64,000 bases of DNA from Desulfobulbaceae bacterium (GTDB taxonomy: Bacteria; Desulfobacterota; Desulfobulbia; Desulfobulbales; Desulfocapsaceae), in contig JALSMA010000017.1 in NCBI GenBank assembly GCA_026988015.1, positions 53,768 through 117,767 of the forward strand. Direction: 5' to 3'. The translations under genes and the position numbers were made by a program. The notes below the pieces were generated by a model that searched no databases, was not told the origin of the DNA, and saw only the letters and a list, made by a program, of their open reading frames with translations. Below, piece by piece: positions 17,642-27,015 of the stretch (the stretch's first letter is position 1; each line of letters begins with the position of its first letter).

Positions 17642-18922
17642 ATGACTCTCTATCTCCAGAATTGCCAATATATTGATTCTGAAACACTTCAGGTTTCGTC
17701 TGCGCATCTTGCTGTAGAAAAAGGTAACACCGGTGGCCTGACTCTCATTGATGCCATCCCTGAACCCGGGGCACGACAGCAGAGTGACCAAGTGATGGAC
17801 TGCAAGGGCCGTTTTGTGACCCGTTCCTTTGGTTGTGGGCACCACCATATATATTCTGCATTGTGTCGTGGTATGCCCGCCCCGACTCGGATTCCCAGCA
17901 ATTTTGTTGAAGTGTTACAGTATGTGTGGTGGCGCGTGGATAAACGTCTTGATCACGATATGATTGAGGCCAGTGCCCTTGGGGCAGCATTGCAGATGGC
18001 GAGGCGCGGAGTCACCTTCTGTATAGATCACCACGCCTCCCCCATGCACGTGGAAAGCAGTCTGGAAACTATTGCTGCGGCCTTTGAACGCTTGGGCATT
18101 GGTCATTTGATGTGCCATGAATCATCGGACAGGAATGGTCAGGAAGCTGCTGAAAAGAGCCTTGCAGAACATGATTCCTATCTGGCTTCGGGGCGTCCAG
18201 GCCTCATAGGGTTACACGCCTCTTTCACTGTCGGAGATGATCTTTTTGAAAAATCCGTTGCTCTGGCTGGAAAATATAACACCGGTCTTCATATTCATGT
18301 GGCTGAAGACAAAGCGGATGAAGAACATTGTCTGGAGACATACGGCAAGCGTGTGGCCATGCGCCTCCATGATCTAGGCGGCCTCGAGAGCTCCAAAACC
18401 ATTCTTGGTCACTGTGTTCACTGTGATGATGCGGAACGGAATCTGATTGCCAAGTCGCCTGTGTGGGTGGTGTCCAATGTGGAATCCAATCAGAATAATA
18501 ACGTCGGTCTCACTGATTATGACTGGCTCTCCAATATCATGCTCGGTACCGACGGCATGCACAATGATATGCTGCGTTCCGCCAAGGCTCATCATCTGGC
18601 CTGTTCCACAACAGGGGGAGTTTCTTATGATGAAGTGTATCGCCGGTTTCGTAACGTGCATAACTACCTTGGCCAGTTTGAAGCTATTGGTGACGGGGAA
18701 AATAATCTGGTCATCCTTGATTATGATACTCCAACAGAAGTCAGAACTGATAACTTCCATGGTCATTTTCTCTTCGGGCTGGAGGCGCTGCATGTTAACA
18801 ACGTTATCGCCAAAGGACAGGTGATTGTGGAGGACAGGCGTTCTACTCTGGTAGATGAGGAAGAGATCCTCTCCTATGCACGGGAGCAGGGACAACGACT
18901 CTGGGCAAAGCTTGGTGAATAA
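17642..18922 (+). CDS. ssnA: SsnA-type amidohydrolase
   Basis: A 426-residue amidohydrolase-superfamily protein. Metal-site motifs are CGHHHIYSALCRGM (residues 65-78), GLHIHVAEDKADEEHC near 217, LGHCVHCDD near 256 and MLGTDGMHNDM near 300. It matches the SsnA group found with selenium-dependent Mo-hydroxylase genes; the first motif has an unusual HHH. Members of the superfamily hydrolyse ring amides or deaminate purine-like rings. The exact substrate of SsnA is not fixed by sequence. A GGAG ribosome site is present; the next gene begins 3 bases after its stop. Confidence 0.88.
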   Translation: MTLYLQNCQYIDSETLQVSSAHLAVEKGNTGGLTLIDAIPEPGARQQSDQVMDCKGRFVTRSFGCGHHHIYSALCRGMPAPTRIPSNFVEVLQYVWWRVDKRLDHDMIEASALGAALQMARRGVTFCIDHHASPMHVESSLETIAAAFERLGIGHLMCHESSDRNGQEAAEKSLAEHDSYLASGRPGLIGLHASFTVGDDLFEKSVALAGKYNTGLHIHVAEDKADEEHCLETYGKRVAMRLHDLGGLESSKTILGHCVHCDDAERNLIAKSPVWVVSNVESNQNNNVGLTDYDWLSNIMLGTDGMHNDMLRSAKAHHLACSTTGGVSYDEVYRRFRNVHNYLGQFEAIGDGENNLVILDYDTPTEVRTDNFHGHFLFGLEALHVNNVIAKGQVIVEDRRSTLVDEEEILSYAREQGQRLWAKLGE

Positions 18923-18925
18923 AAG

Positions 18926-20344
18926 ATGAGCACACTGGTGGTAAACGGAACAGTGGTGACAGCCACCATGATCCTTCGGTCGGATATTCTGATTGAGGGG
19001 GGACGTATTGCTGCCATAGGTGAACATATAGACCGTACCGGAGTAGCTGCAGAGCAGATTATTGATGCGGGTGGGTGCTATGTGATGCCCGGCGGCATTG
19101 ATGTACACACTCACTGTAATCTCAGTGTTGGAGCAGAGCGGGTGAGTGACGGTTTTTACCATGCATCCGTGGCCGCAGCTCATGGTGGAACCACCAGCAT
19201 TGTTGAGCATCCGGGCTTTGGTCCTGACGGGTGCTCCCTAACCTTTCAGACGGATCTTTACCGTAAGCAGGCTGCACCTGAAATGGTCATTGACTATGGC
19301 TTCCATAGTGTAATGCAGCATGTGGATGACAATATCCTCTCTTCCATGGAAGGGCTGGTGAAAGGAGGCATCCCGACGGTTAAGGTTTATTTCACCTATT
19401 CGGGTCGTCTTGATGACGGGGAAATTATAAGGGTGCTAAAGGCCAGCAGCAAGGCAGGAGGACTCACCGCATTTCACGCTGAAAATCATGCCATTATCAA
19501 TAGCTTGAATGAGACACTGGGCCGCACTGCAAGGGTGGCAGATCCCGCAATTTACCCCCTTAGCCGTCCGGATTTTTGTGAAGCTGAAGCTATACACAGG
19601 CTCATTGCTCTTGCCAGGGCAGCGGGAGACGTGCCCATTTATATTGTACATCTATCCACGGCTTCGGGCCTTGAAGTTATCAGGGCTGCCCGAAAAGAGG
19701 GTTTTCCGGTCTATGTGGAAACCTGTCCTCAGTACCTGGTTCTCACCGACTCCTGTTACAGGGATTCAGTAGACAGAAAAGGACTACAGTATATCATGGC
19801 TCCTCCTTTAAGGAGTCAACAGGACTGTGAGGCCCTGTGGGAGGGCCTGGCAGATGGTTCCATTGATGTGGTGGCTACCGATCACTGCTCATTCTCTTTT
19901 GAACAGAAGTACAGCAAGGGCCGCGATAACGTTTTTGCAGCTCCTAGTGGTATTCCCGGCATTGAAACCAGGGTGCCCGTTCTTTTTTCGGAGGGAGTCT
20001 TGAAAAAACGTATTGATTTAAACCGTTTTGTGGAGCTTATTGCCACAAATCCTGCTCGTATCATGGGGTTGTCTGCTAAGGGCGATTTGGCAGTGGGTGT
20101 TGATGCTGATCTGCTGATTCTAGATCCTGAAGAGGAGAAGATTGTTACCACGAAAACTCTGCATCAGAAGGTGGATTATACACCTTTTTCAGGTATGCGG
20201 GTTAGAGGTTGGCCTCGCACCGTTCTTCTCCGTGGGGAGGTCATCGTCCACAGGGGGATTCTTACCGCATTTGCGGGTTGTGGAAAGTATATCAGTCGTA
20301 CCCTTAGTTCCCCACCACAAAAAAAACATGAGATACAGGAGTAA
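18926..20344 (+). CDS. hyuA: Dihydropyrimidinase/hydantoinase-family cyclic amidohydrolase
   Basis: Hydrolyses cyclic ureides (hydantoin or dihydropyrimidine rings). The 472-residue protein has the binuclear metal-site residues H61 and H63 (GGIDVHTHCN), the carbamylated lysine K153 (PTVKVYFTYSG), YIVHLSTASGLE and VVATDHCSFSF, in the expected order. The neighbours ssnA and ygfK are within 4 bases on either side, so translation is probably coupled. In this cluster it likely opens a ring of reduced urate or a hydantoin-like product; E. coli HyuA sits in the same gene neighbourhood. Confidence 0.92.
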   Translation: MSTLVVNGTVVTATMILRSDILIEGGRIAAIGEHIDRTGVAAEQIIDAGGCYVMPGGIDVHTHCNLSVGAERVSDGFYHASVAAAHGGTTSIVEHPGFGPDGCSLTFQTDLYRKQAAPEMVIDYGFHSVMQHVDDNILSSMEGLVKGGIPTVKVYFTYSGRLDDGEIIRVLKASSKAGGLTAFHAENHAIINSLNETLGRTARVADPAIYPLSRPDFCEAEAIHRLIALARAAGDVPIYIVHLSTASGLEVIRAARKEGFPVYVETCPQYLVLTDSCYRDSVDRKGLQYIMAPPLRSQQDCEALWEGLADGSIDVVATDHCSFSFEQKYSKGRDNVFAAPSGIPGIETRVPVLFSEGVLKKRIDLNRFVELIATNPARIMGLSAKGDLAVGVDADLLILDPEEEKIVTTKTLHQKVDYTPFSGMRVRGWPRTVLLRGEVIVHRGILTAFAGCGKYISRTLSSPPQKKHEIQE

Positions 20345-20347
20345 CAG

Positions 20348-23300
20348 ATGAAAAAAGATCTCTTTTTCTGCACAGATATTGACATTCTTCTCAAGTGGAT
20401 TCTCACTGATCTTGAAGAGCGAAATGAGATTTTTGGTATTGCCAGGGAGCAGTTTTTCATTCCCTGTGAGACAGATCCCTTTCGCATCCATCGTTATGGA
20501 GATCTCCTGGAAACTCCCTTGGGCGTAGCCTCCGGTCCTCATACTCAGCTGGCTCAGAATATTGTGTCCGCCTGGCTCACTGGAAGCCGATATATTGAGC
20601 TGAAGACCATCCAGGTATTGGATGAGCTGGATGTGACCAAGCCCTGTATTGATATGACGGACGAGGGTTATAACTGTGAATGGTCCCAGGAGTTGAAACT
20701 GGATGAGTCTTTTAACGAATATCTCAACGGATTTATCCTGCTTTATATCCTTCGTGACAAGCTGGGCTTTGCAGGGGATAATGCCGGTTTTATTTTTAAC
20801 ATGAGTGCTGGTTATGAACTGAATGGAATCCATAGCCCATCTGTACAGCGCTTCTTTGATCGCATGGAAGACTGCTCTGAAGAGCTGGCCGCCAAAATTG
20901 AAAAAATAGCAGAGATATATCCAGGAGTGAAAGATCTTAAAATTCCCAGTCGGATATCAAATAGCCTTACGATTTCAACCATGCACGGATGTCCACCTGA
21001 TGAAATTGAGAAAATAGCTCGGTATTTTATTGAAGATCGTGGCTATCACACCACCATCAAGCTGAACCCCACTCTGCTGGGTCCCGAGCGGCTTCGTGAT
21101 ATTTTGAACAATAAACTGGCCTTTGAGATAGATGTGCCGGATTTGGCCTTTGAGCATGATTTAAAATACCCGGATGCTATTAAATTGATAACAGCCTTGA
21201 GGGATGCCGCCACCACCAGAGGGGTGGAATTTAATATCAAACTTACCAACACCCTTGAGACCACTAATATTGATCAAGCGCTGCCAAAGACAGAGGCCAT
21301 GTGTTATATGTCCGGTCGTGCTCTGCACCCTATTTCCATCAACCTTGCTGCAAGACTCCAAGATGAGTTTAACGGTGCACTCGATCTCTCTTTCTGTGCA
21401 GGCGTTGATACCTTTAATATTTTTGATACTCTGGCTTGCGGTATGGCACCTGTCACGGTCTGTTCTGATGTTCTGAAACCAGGTGGTTACACGCGGGTGA
21501 CCCAGTATGCGGCAACTGTACTTGACGGCATGAAAGAAGCCGGGGCAGGATCTCTTTCCGAGCTGATCTGCAGTCGGGCTGCAATGGATGATTTGGTGGC
21601 TGCAGCTTTGGCAAACCTGAAAAACTATGCCGAAACAGTGGTGCAGAAGGGGCTTTACGGTAAGGATCTGTTTCCTTACCAGAATGTCAAAACAGTGCGC
21701 CATCTGCCCCGTTTTGACTGTGCCGGTGCCCCTTGCGTCACATCCTGCGGAGCCTCCCAGGATGTGCCTCGTTATATGTATTATACTGCCCGTGGTGAAT
21801 TTGAAGACGCTTATCGCACCATCCTTGCCACCAATCCCTTTCCTAATATGCAGGGAATGGTGTGTGATCACCCTTGTCAATACAAGTGCACTAGACTGAA
21901 CTATGACTCTCCGCTACTTATCAGGGAAATTAAGCGCTTTATTGCCCGGAGCCAGAAGGAGGAAATTGAGCTTATTCCTCGTCCTGATAACGGGAAAAGT
22001 GTGGCCATCATCGGTGGCGGGCCATCCGGTCTGTCAGCGGCATTTTTTCTCCGCCTTGAAGGTTACCAGGTTGATATTTTTGAGTCCAAAGATTTTGTCG
22101 GTGGTATGGCCTCGGATGGTATCCCGGTGTTCCGGCTTGATGATGAAAGCCTCAAGAAGGATGTTGATCGTATTCTTGCGCTCGGTGTCACTTTGCATAC
22201 CGGGGTGAGGGTTGATGCTGCAAAATTTGCGGAACTTCGGCGCTCCCATGACTTTGTTTATATCGCAATTGGAGCCCAGGGAAGTTCTACCCTTTCCATA
22301 CCCGGCGCGGATGCATCCGGGGTGTTGGATCATTTGGATTTCCTCAGCGCGGTTCGACATGGTAAAGCCCCTGATATCGGAAAAAAGGTGATTGTGATAG
22401 GCGCTGGTAATTCGGCAATGGATGCTGCCCGTACCGCAAAGCGACTGGTTGGAAAAGAGGGCGATGTTTCCATTGTTTACCGTCGCACCAGAAAGCAGAT
22501 GCCGGCGGATCATGAAGAGATACTTGGTGCACTGGAAGAAGGTGTGGTTGTGGTTGAACTGGCTGGCCCTGAGGTGGTTCAGGTGGAGGACGGGAAGGTT
22601 ACCGGTCTCGAGGTGGCCACGATGAAACTTGGCGATCCGGACGATTCCGGACGTCGCAGTCCGGTGAAGGTGGAAGGTAGAAATTATGTGCTTGAGGTCG
22701 ACTCGATAATTGTGGCCATTGGTCAGAAGGTGGAACTGGATTTTCTGCCAGGGGGAATACTTGAGGTAGACAATTTTTCACTCCAGTCTTCTCTATCGGG
22801 GGTGTTTGCTGGAGGAGATGTAATTGATATATCCTCTCTGATTAATGCCATAGGTCACGGCAGACGTGCCACTGCCTCTATCGTAGCAGCTTGCGGAGGA
22901 TCTCTTCAGGTGAATATTGCCCCGGAAGAGAATCGGAACCTTGATCTCGTCGAGCTCCAGGTGAAAAGTGGGATACGGCAGTTCGGTGCGGCGATACCTG
23001 AATTGGATGCAGAAGAGAGACTTAATTTTGATCTTTTTGTGGATACTCTCTCTGAGGAAGAGGCCGTGGCCGAGGCCTCACGCTGCCTTCAGTGTGATCT
23101 GGTCTGTAATGTCTGTGTTACGGTATGTCCCAATAGGGCAAATGTGGCGCTGCGGGCGAATCCTGTGAGCTATCCCATACAGACCGTCAAGGCTGATGGT
23201 TCGGTGGTGGTTAATGGTGAGGTGCATTTGAAACAGGCCTATCAGATTATTAATATCGCAGATTTCTGTAATCAGTGTGGTAACTGTCAAACTTTCTGTC

Positions 23301-23647
23301 CCACCAGCGGTGCCCCTTATATGGATAAATCACGGGTGCATCTTTCCGCAGCAAGTCTCAAAGCCCATGGAGAAGGTTTCCTCATGGCGGCACCGGGGAT
23401 TATGGAGGTCATGCATGACCACAGAGCAGCAAGACTCACCGACAACGGAGCTGTGTTTTTATATGAGGACGATGAGGTCAGGCTGAGTCTCGTCAAAGAA
23501 GGTCTCAGGGCCACCGACGTGGAGTTGAAATCCCAGGTGAATGCCAAGAGTCTGGTTGACGCGGTGGAGGCAGCAGTATTGTTTAACCTGCTCGCAGAGA
23601 CCGCCCCATTTAGTGCCTTATTCTGTGAAATCAGAAATAAAAAGTAA
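20348..23647 (+). CDS. ygfK: YgfK-type flavin/iron-sulfur oxidoreductase (named putative selenate reductase)
   Basis: A 1099-residue multidomain protein. The N-terminal half is dihydroorotate-dehydrogenase-like (GVASGPHTQLAQNI near residue 58). Next comes a glutamate-synthase-small-subunit-like Fe-S region (CAGAPCVTSCG near 457, CDHPCQYKC near 505). Two Rossmann motifs follow for FAD (VAIIGGGPSGLSAAFF near 552) and NAD(P)H (VIVIGAGNSAMDAAR near 681). C-terminal ferredoxin cysteines are CLQCDLVCNVCVTVCP and CNQCGNCQTFCP, near 913-985. The name selenate reductase comes from older E. coli work; in purine clusters a role as reductase of a purine intermediate, or electron partner of the Mo-hydroxylase, fits better. 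That role is inference. Confidence 0.92.
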   Translation: MKKDLFFCTDIDILLKWILTDLEERNEIFGIAREQFFIPCETDPFRIHRYGDLLETPLGVASGPHTQLAQNIVSAWLTGSRYIELKTIQVLDELDVTKPCIDMTDEGYNCEWSQELKLDESFNEYLNGFILLYILRDKLGFAGDNAGFIFNMSAGYELNGIHSPSVQRFFDRMEDCSEELAAKIEKIAEIYPGVKDLKIPSRISNSLTISTMHGCPPDEIEKIARYFIEDRGYHTTIKLNPTLLGPERLRDILNNKLAFEIDVPDLAFEHDLKYPDAIKLITALRDAATTRGVEFNIKLTNTLETTNIDQALPKTEAMCYMSGRALHPISINLAARLQDEFNGALDLSFCAGVDTFNIFDTLACGMAPVTVCSDVLKPGGYTRVTQYAATVLDGMKEAGAGSLSELICSRAAMDDLVAAALANLKNYAETVVQKGLYGKDLFPYQNVKTVRHLPRFDCAGAPCVTSCGASQDVPRYMYYTARGEFEDAYRTILATNPFPNMQGMVCDHPCQYKCTRLNYDSPLLIREIKRFIARSQKEEIELIPRPDNGKSVAIIGGGPSGLSAAFFLRLEGYQVDIFESKDFVGGMASDGIPVFRLDDESLKKDVDRILALGVTLHTGVRVDAAKFAELRRSHDFVYIAIGAQGSSTLSIPGADASGVLDHLDFLSAVRHGKAPDIGKKVIVIGAGNSAMDAARTAKRLVGKEGDVSIVYRRTRKQMPADHEEILGALEEGVVVVELAGPEVVQVEDGKVTGLEVATMKLGDPDDSGRRSPVKVEGRNYVLEVDSIIVAIGQKVELDFLPGGILEVDNFSLQSSLSGVFAGGDVIDISSLINAIGHGRRATASIVAACGGSLQVNIAPEENRNLDLVELQVKSGIRQFGAAIPELDAEERLNFDLFVDTLSEEEAVAEASRCLQCDLVCNVCVTVCPNRANVALRANPVSYPIQTVKADGSVVVNGEVHLKQAYQIINIADFCNQCGNCQTFCPTSGAPYMDKSRVHLSAASLKAHGEGFLMAAPGIMEVMHDHRAARLTDNGAVFLYEDDEVRLSLVKEGLRATDVELKSQVNAKSLVDAVEAAVLFNLLAETAPFSALFCEIRNKK

Positions 23648-23703
23648 GAAACCGTGAAGGATCCTTGAAATCAGAAGTTTTGAGACCCCACCAAGGAACT
23701 TTC

Positions 23704-23743
23704 ACCCCTCAAGGGGGTACCGAAAAGAGTCCAGCGACTCTTT
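23704..23743 (+). other. Two hairpins in the ygfK-yqeB gap
   Basis: ACCCC-N5-GGGGT (23704-23718) and AAAGAGTC-CAGC-GACTCTTT (23724-23743) lie one after the other between ygfK and yqeB, the second followed by TTTAAAAT rather than a real T-run. They could be weak termination or RNA-processing sites that lower expression of the maturation gene. Nothing else is seen in the gap. Confidence 0.5.
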
Positions 23744-23774
23744 AAAATAGTATTACTTGTCGGGTTGGACAATA

Positions 23775-24602
23775 ATGAAAGAAAGTACCTTTAATATAAC
23801 AAAATTGCAAGATTTGAAGATTGCTATGCGGGGGGCAGGGGATCTGGCTACCGGGGTTGCTCTGAGGCTGCATCGTTCAGGATTTGAAAATCTGCTCCTT
23901 CTGGAGACGAAACATCCCCTGGCGGTACGGCGCCTGGTATCGTTTTCTGAGGCAGTGTGTCGAGGGAAGATGAGCGTGGAGGGGGTTACGGCAAGACACA
24001 TAAAAGATGTGGCAGAATTTGGTGAATGTATTGCCGGTAGAGAGATACCCCTGCTGGTTGATCCGGGTGCAGGGAGTTTCGCTCAATACCAGCCGGATGT
24101 GGTGATTGATGCAATCATTGCCAAGCGAAATACGGGAACCGGGATTGATGACGCCGAGCTGGTGATTGGGCTTGGACCTGGATTTGATGCCGGTGTGGAT
24201 GTACATCTGGTTGTTGAGACCATGCGCGGTCATGGGTTAGGCCGGGTTGTCAGGGAGGGTACAGCCCTACCGGATACGGGAATACCCGGGAGTATTGCCG
24301 GGTTTACCCATCAGCGTTTGCTACGCGCACCCAATGATGGGGTTTTTGAGACTGCATGTGATATCGGAGATGAAGTAGTCGCGGGAGAGCGTGTGGCCAC
24401 TGTGGCCGGGACTCCTGTTGTTGCTCATGTTTCAGGTGTGTTACGTGGCCTGTTGCGAAGCAATACTCCGGTTAGCCTGCGGACAAAACTGGGTGATATT
24501 GATCCCCGTGGCGAGGTGGCATTCTGCAGTACCTCATCGGATAAGGCCATGGCTGTAGCGGGAGGTGTGCTGGAGGCGATACTCTGGCACCATAATTGCT
24601 GA
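23775..24602 (+). CDS. yqeB: YqeB-type maturation factor for selenium-dependent molybdenum hydroxylases
   Basis: A 275-residue protein with IAMRGAGDLATGVALRLHRSGF near the start (a nucleotide-binding-like glycine motif), LVDPGAGSFAQYQPDVVIDA, and a biotinyl/barrel-like C-terminal segment (VGERVATVAG type). It fits the YqeB/EF2563 family, which always travels with selenium-dependent Mo-hydroxylases and is thought to help install or mobilise the labile selenium. The start is ATG 23775; a TTG 18 bases earlier is possible. It stands between ygfK and xdhA. The biochemical mechanism of the family is not established. Confidence 0.88.
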   Translation: MKESTFNITKLQDLKIAMRGAGDLATGVALRLHRSGFENLLLLETKHPLAVRRLVSFSEAVCRGKMSVEGVTARHIKDVAEFGECIAGREIPLLVDPGAGSFAQYQPDVVIDAIIAKRNTGTGIDDAELVIGLGPGFDAGVDVHLVVETMRGHGLGRVVREGTALPDTGIPGSIAGFTHQRLLRAPNDGVFETACDIGDEVVAGERVATVAGTPVVAHVSGVLRGLLRSNTPVSLRTKLGDIDPRGEVAFCSTSSDKAMAVAGGVLEAILWHHNC

Positions 24603-24721
24603 TGGGGCATCGGGAAATGAAACAGTGAGACCTTTACTCTTTCCTGGAATATCATTAAAAAAAGAATGTGTATTTATCGGGTGGTTTTTAACAATCCAGA
24701 TACCTTGTGGAGAATCTGATT

Positions 24722-27004
24722 ATGGCAGTTGGACAGTCACACATACGTAAAGATGTCAGGGCGAAGGTCACCGGCAAGACCCGCTATACTGATGATTTCA
24801 GTATGCCGGGTATGCTGCAAGCCAAATATGTCAGAAGTCCTGTTGCGCATGCCCTCGTGAAGAGTATTGATACGAGTGCAGCCCTTGCGATCAGCGGTGT
24901 GGAGGCAGTGTTTACCCATGCGGATGTACCCAAAAATGTATATCCAACCGCTGGCCATCCATTTTCCCTCGATCCTGATCATCAGGATGTGGCGGATCGT
25001 CTGCTGCTGACAGATCATGTACGATTTCACGGGGATGAGGTTGCCATTGTGGTGGCCCGCGATCTTCTTACTGCTGCAAAGGCGGCACAATTGGTGAAGG
25101 TCGAGTATGAAGAGCTTCCGGTGTGTGTAAACTCTGCTGCAGCCATGGCTGAAGGTGCCCCTGCCATCCATGATGGCGGCAATATCATTAAGTCCACCAG
25201 TTTTGAAACTGGTGGCACTTTCAGTGATGCTGAGAAAAAAGCCGTGACTGTGGTGGAAGGCAGTTTTTCTACTCCGATTATCCTGCATTGTCACCTGGAA
25301 AACCACACGGCCTATGCCTATATGGATGATAACGACCATCTGGTTATTGTCAGCTCCACTCAGATACCCCATATCTGTCGTCGTATTGTGGGGCAGGCAC
25401 TGGATATGCCCTGGCCGAAAATCCGGGTCATCAAACCTTATATAGGTGGTGGTTTTGGTAATAAACAAGATGTGGTTCTGGAACCCATGGTCGCCTTTCT
25501 TACCACAAAACTTGGCGGTCTGCCGGTGAAACTGGAGCTTGAACGGGAGGAGGGGCTGGTGGCTACCCGTACCCGGCATTCTCAAACGGTGACGGTGCGG
25601 GCCGGTGTCAGCCGTGATGGTACTCTGAAGTTTCTTGACCTTAATGTTATCTCAAACACTGGAGCCTATGCGTCCCATGGTCATTCCATACCCATGGCTG
25701 CAGGATCCAAATCCTGCAATCTTTACCCTAAAGCAGTAACACGTTTTTCCGCCACCACCCATTATGCAAACATTCCGGCTGCCGGTGCCATGCGTGCCTA
25801 CGGTTCACCCCAACTCTTTTTCGGGTTGGAGAGTGTTATAGAGGAGGTGGCTCGGGAAATTGGAATGGATTCCGTTGATTTTCGGATTAAAAATTCTGCC
25901 AGGGCAGGTGATATTCTCGCCAAGACCGGGGATCTGAAACATTCTGTAGCCATGATAGAGTGTCTTGAAAAGGGTCGTGAGCTTATCAGCTGGGACAGCA
26001 GAAAAAAACAGTATGCTGACCAGCAGGGGCCTCTGCTGCGGGGGCTCGGGGTGGCATCGTTCAGCTACGGTTCAGGTACCTATCCTGCCTGCGTTGAGAT
26101 TGCAGGGTGCAGGTTGGTTCTGAACCAGGATGGTACTATTCACATGCAGATCGGCGCCACAGAAATTGGGCAGGGTTCCGACACTGCCCTTGCCCAGATG
26201 GCTGCTGAAACCCTGGGCGTTGAGTATCAGGCCATCCACGTGGTTTCGGAACAGGATACCGATGTGACTCCTTTTGATCCGGGTGCCTATGCTTCCCGGC
26301 AGACTTATGTCACCGCTCCAGCAGTTCAGCAGGCCGCTGAAAAACTTAAAAAACGAATTTTGGGCCACTGTCAGCTGATGACAGGAGAAGACCCCGGGAA
26401 CCTTGATCTGCAGCTGGGGAAAATAATTCAGAGAGGAAGCCCGGAAAAGGTTGTTGTTGATCTGACTGAGCTGGCTCTGGACAGTTATTATCACAAAGAG
26501 CGGGGGGGGCAGATCACCGCTGAAGTTTCTGCAAAAACCTGTACCAATGCTCCAAGTTACGGCTGCACCTTTGTTGACCTTGAGGTTGATGTCGAGATGT
26601 GCACGGTTTCCATACATGAGATCATTAATGTGCACGATGCCGGAAAGATCATTCATCCCCTCTCAGCTGAGGGACAGGTTCATGGTGGAATGGCAATGGG
26701 GATTGGTATGGCACTCTTTGAGGAGCTGCTGGTCGATCCTGAAAGCGGCTGGATTTTTAACGGAAATCTGCTTGATTATAAGATCCCCACCTCGGTGGAT
26801 ATACCGGAGTTGAAGAGTGCCTTTGTGGACACCTTTGACCCCACAAGTCCCTACGGCAATAAATCACTTGGTGAGCCACCGGCTATTTCACAGGGACCAG
26901 CCATTCGTAATGCAATCTGGGATGCTACTGGAGTAAAGATCAACGAGATACCCATGACCCCTAAAGTGTTGTTCAAACATTTCAAAGATGCAGGACTTAT
27001 CTAA
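24722..27004 (+). CDS. xdhA: Xanthine dehydrogenase molybdenum-binding subunit
   Basis: A 760-residue catalytic subunit. Residues for the Mo cofactor are in GGGFGNKQDVVLEPM (near 243) and GAMRAYGSPQ (near 359); the catalytic glutamate lies in NKSLGEPPAIS near 720. It begins MAVGQSHIRKDVRAKVTGKTR, typical of XdhA. The start is ATG 24722 with GGAG ten bases upstream. It forms a classic three-gene set with the FAD and [2Fe-2S] subunits downstream, oxidising hypoxanthine or xanthine with NAD or another acceptor. A selenium-containing form is likely from the neighbouring yqeB, yqeC and mocA, but sequence alone does not prove it. Confidence 0.93.
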   Translation: MAVGQSHIRKDVRAKVTGKTRYTDDFSMPGMLQAKYVRSPVAHALVKSIDTSAALAISGVEAVFTHADVPKNVYPTAGHPFSLDPDHQDVADRLLLTDHVRFHGDEVAIVVARDLLTAAKAAQLVKVEYEELPVCVNSAAAMAEGAPAIHDGGNIIKSTSFETGGTFSDAEKKAVTVVEGSFSTPIILHCHLENHTAYAYMDDNDHLVIVSSTQIPHICRRIVGQALDMPWPKIRVIKPYIGGGFGNKQDVVLEPMVAFLTTKLGGLPVKLELEREEGLVATRTRHSQTVTVRAGVSRDGTLKFLDLNVISNTGAYASHGHSIPMAAGSKSCNLYPKAVTRFSATTHYANIPAAGAMRAYGSPQLFFGLESVIEEVAREIGMDSVDFRIKNSARAGDILAKTGDLKHSVAMIECLEKGRELISWDSRKKQYADQQGPLLRGLGVASFSYGSGTYPACVEIAGCRLVLNQDGTIHMQIGATEIGQGSDTALAQMAAETLGVEYQAIHVVSEQDTDVTPFDPGAYASRQTYVTAPAVQQAAEKLKKRILGHCQLMTGEDPGNLDLQLGKIIQRGSPEKVVVDLTELALDSYYHKERGGQITAEVSAKTCTNAPSYGCTFVDLEVDVEMCTVSIHEIINVHDAGKIIHPLSAEGQVHGGMAMGIGMALFEELLVDPESGWIFNGNLLDYKIPTSVDIPELKSAFVDTFDPTSPYGNKSLGEPPAISQGPAIRNAIWDATGVKINEIPMTPKVLFKHFKDAGLI

Positions 27005-27015
27005 GAGAGAAGAAC

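Noticed and set aside
20348..23647. Taking the name selenate reductase for YgfK at face value
   Set aside because: The label is historical; the neighbours point to purine metabolism and no selenate transport or respiratory genes are present.
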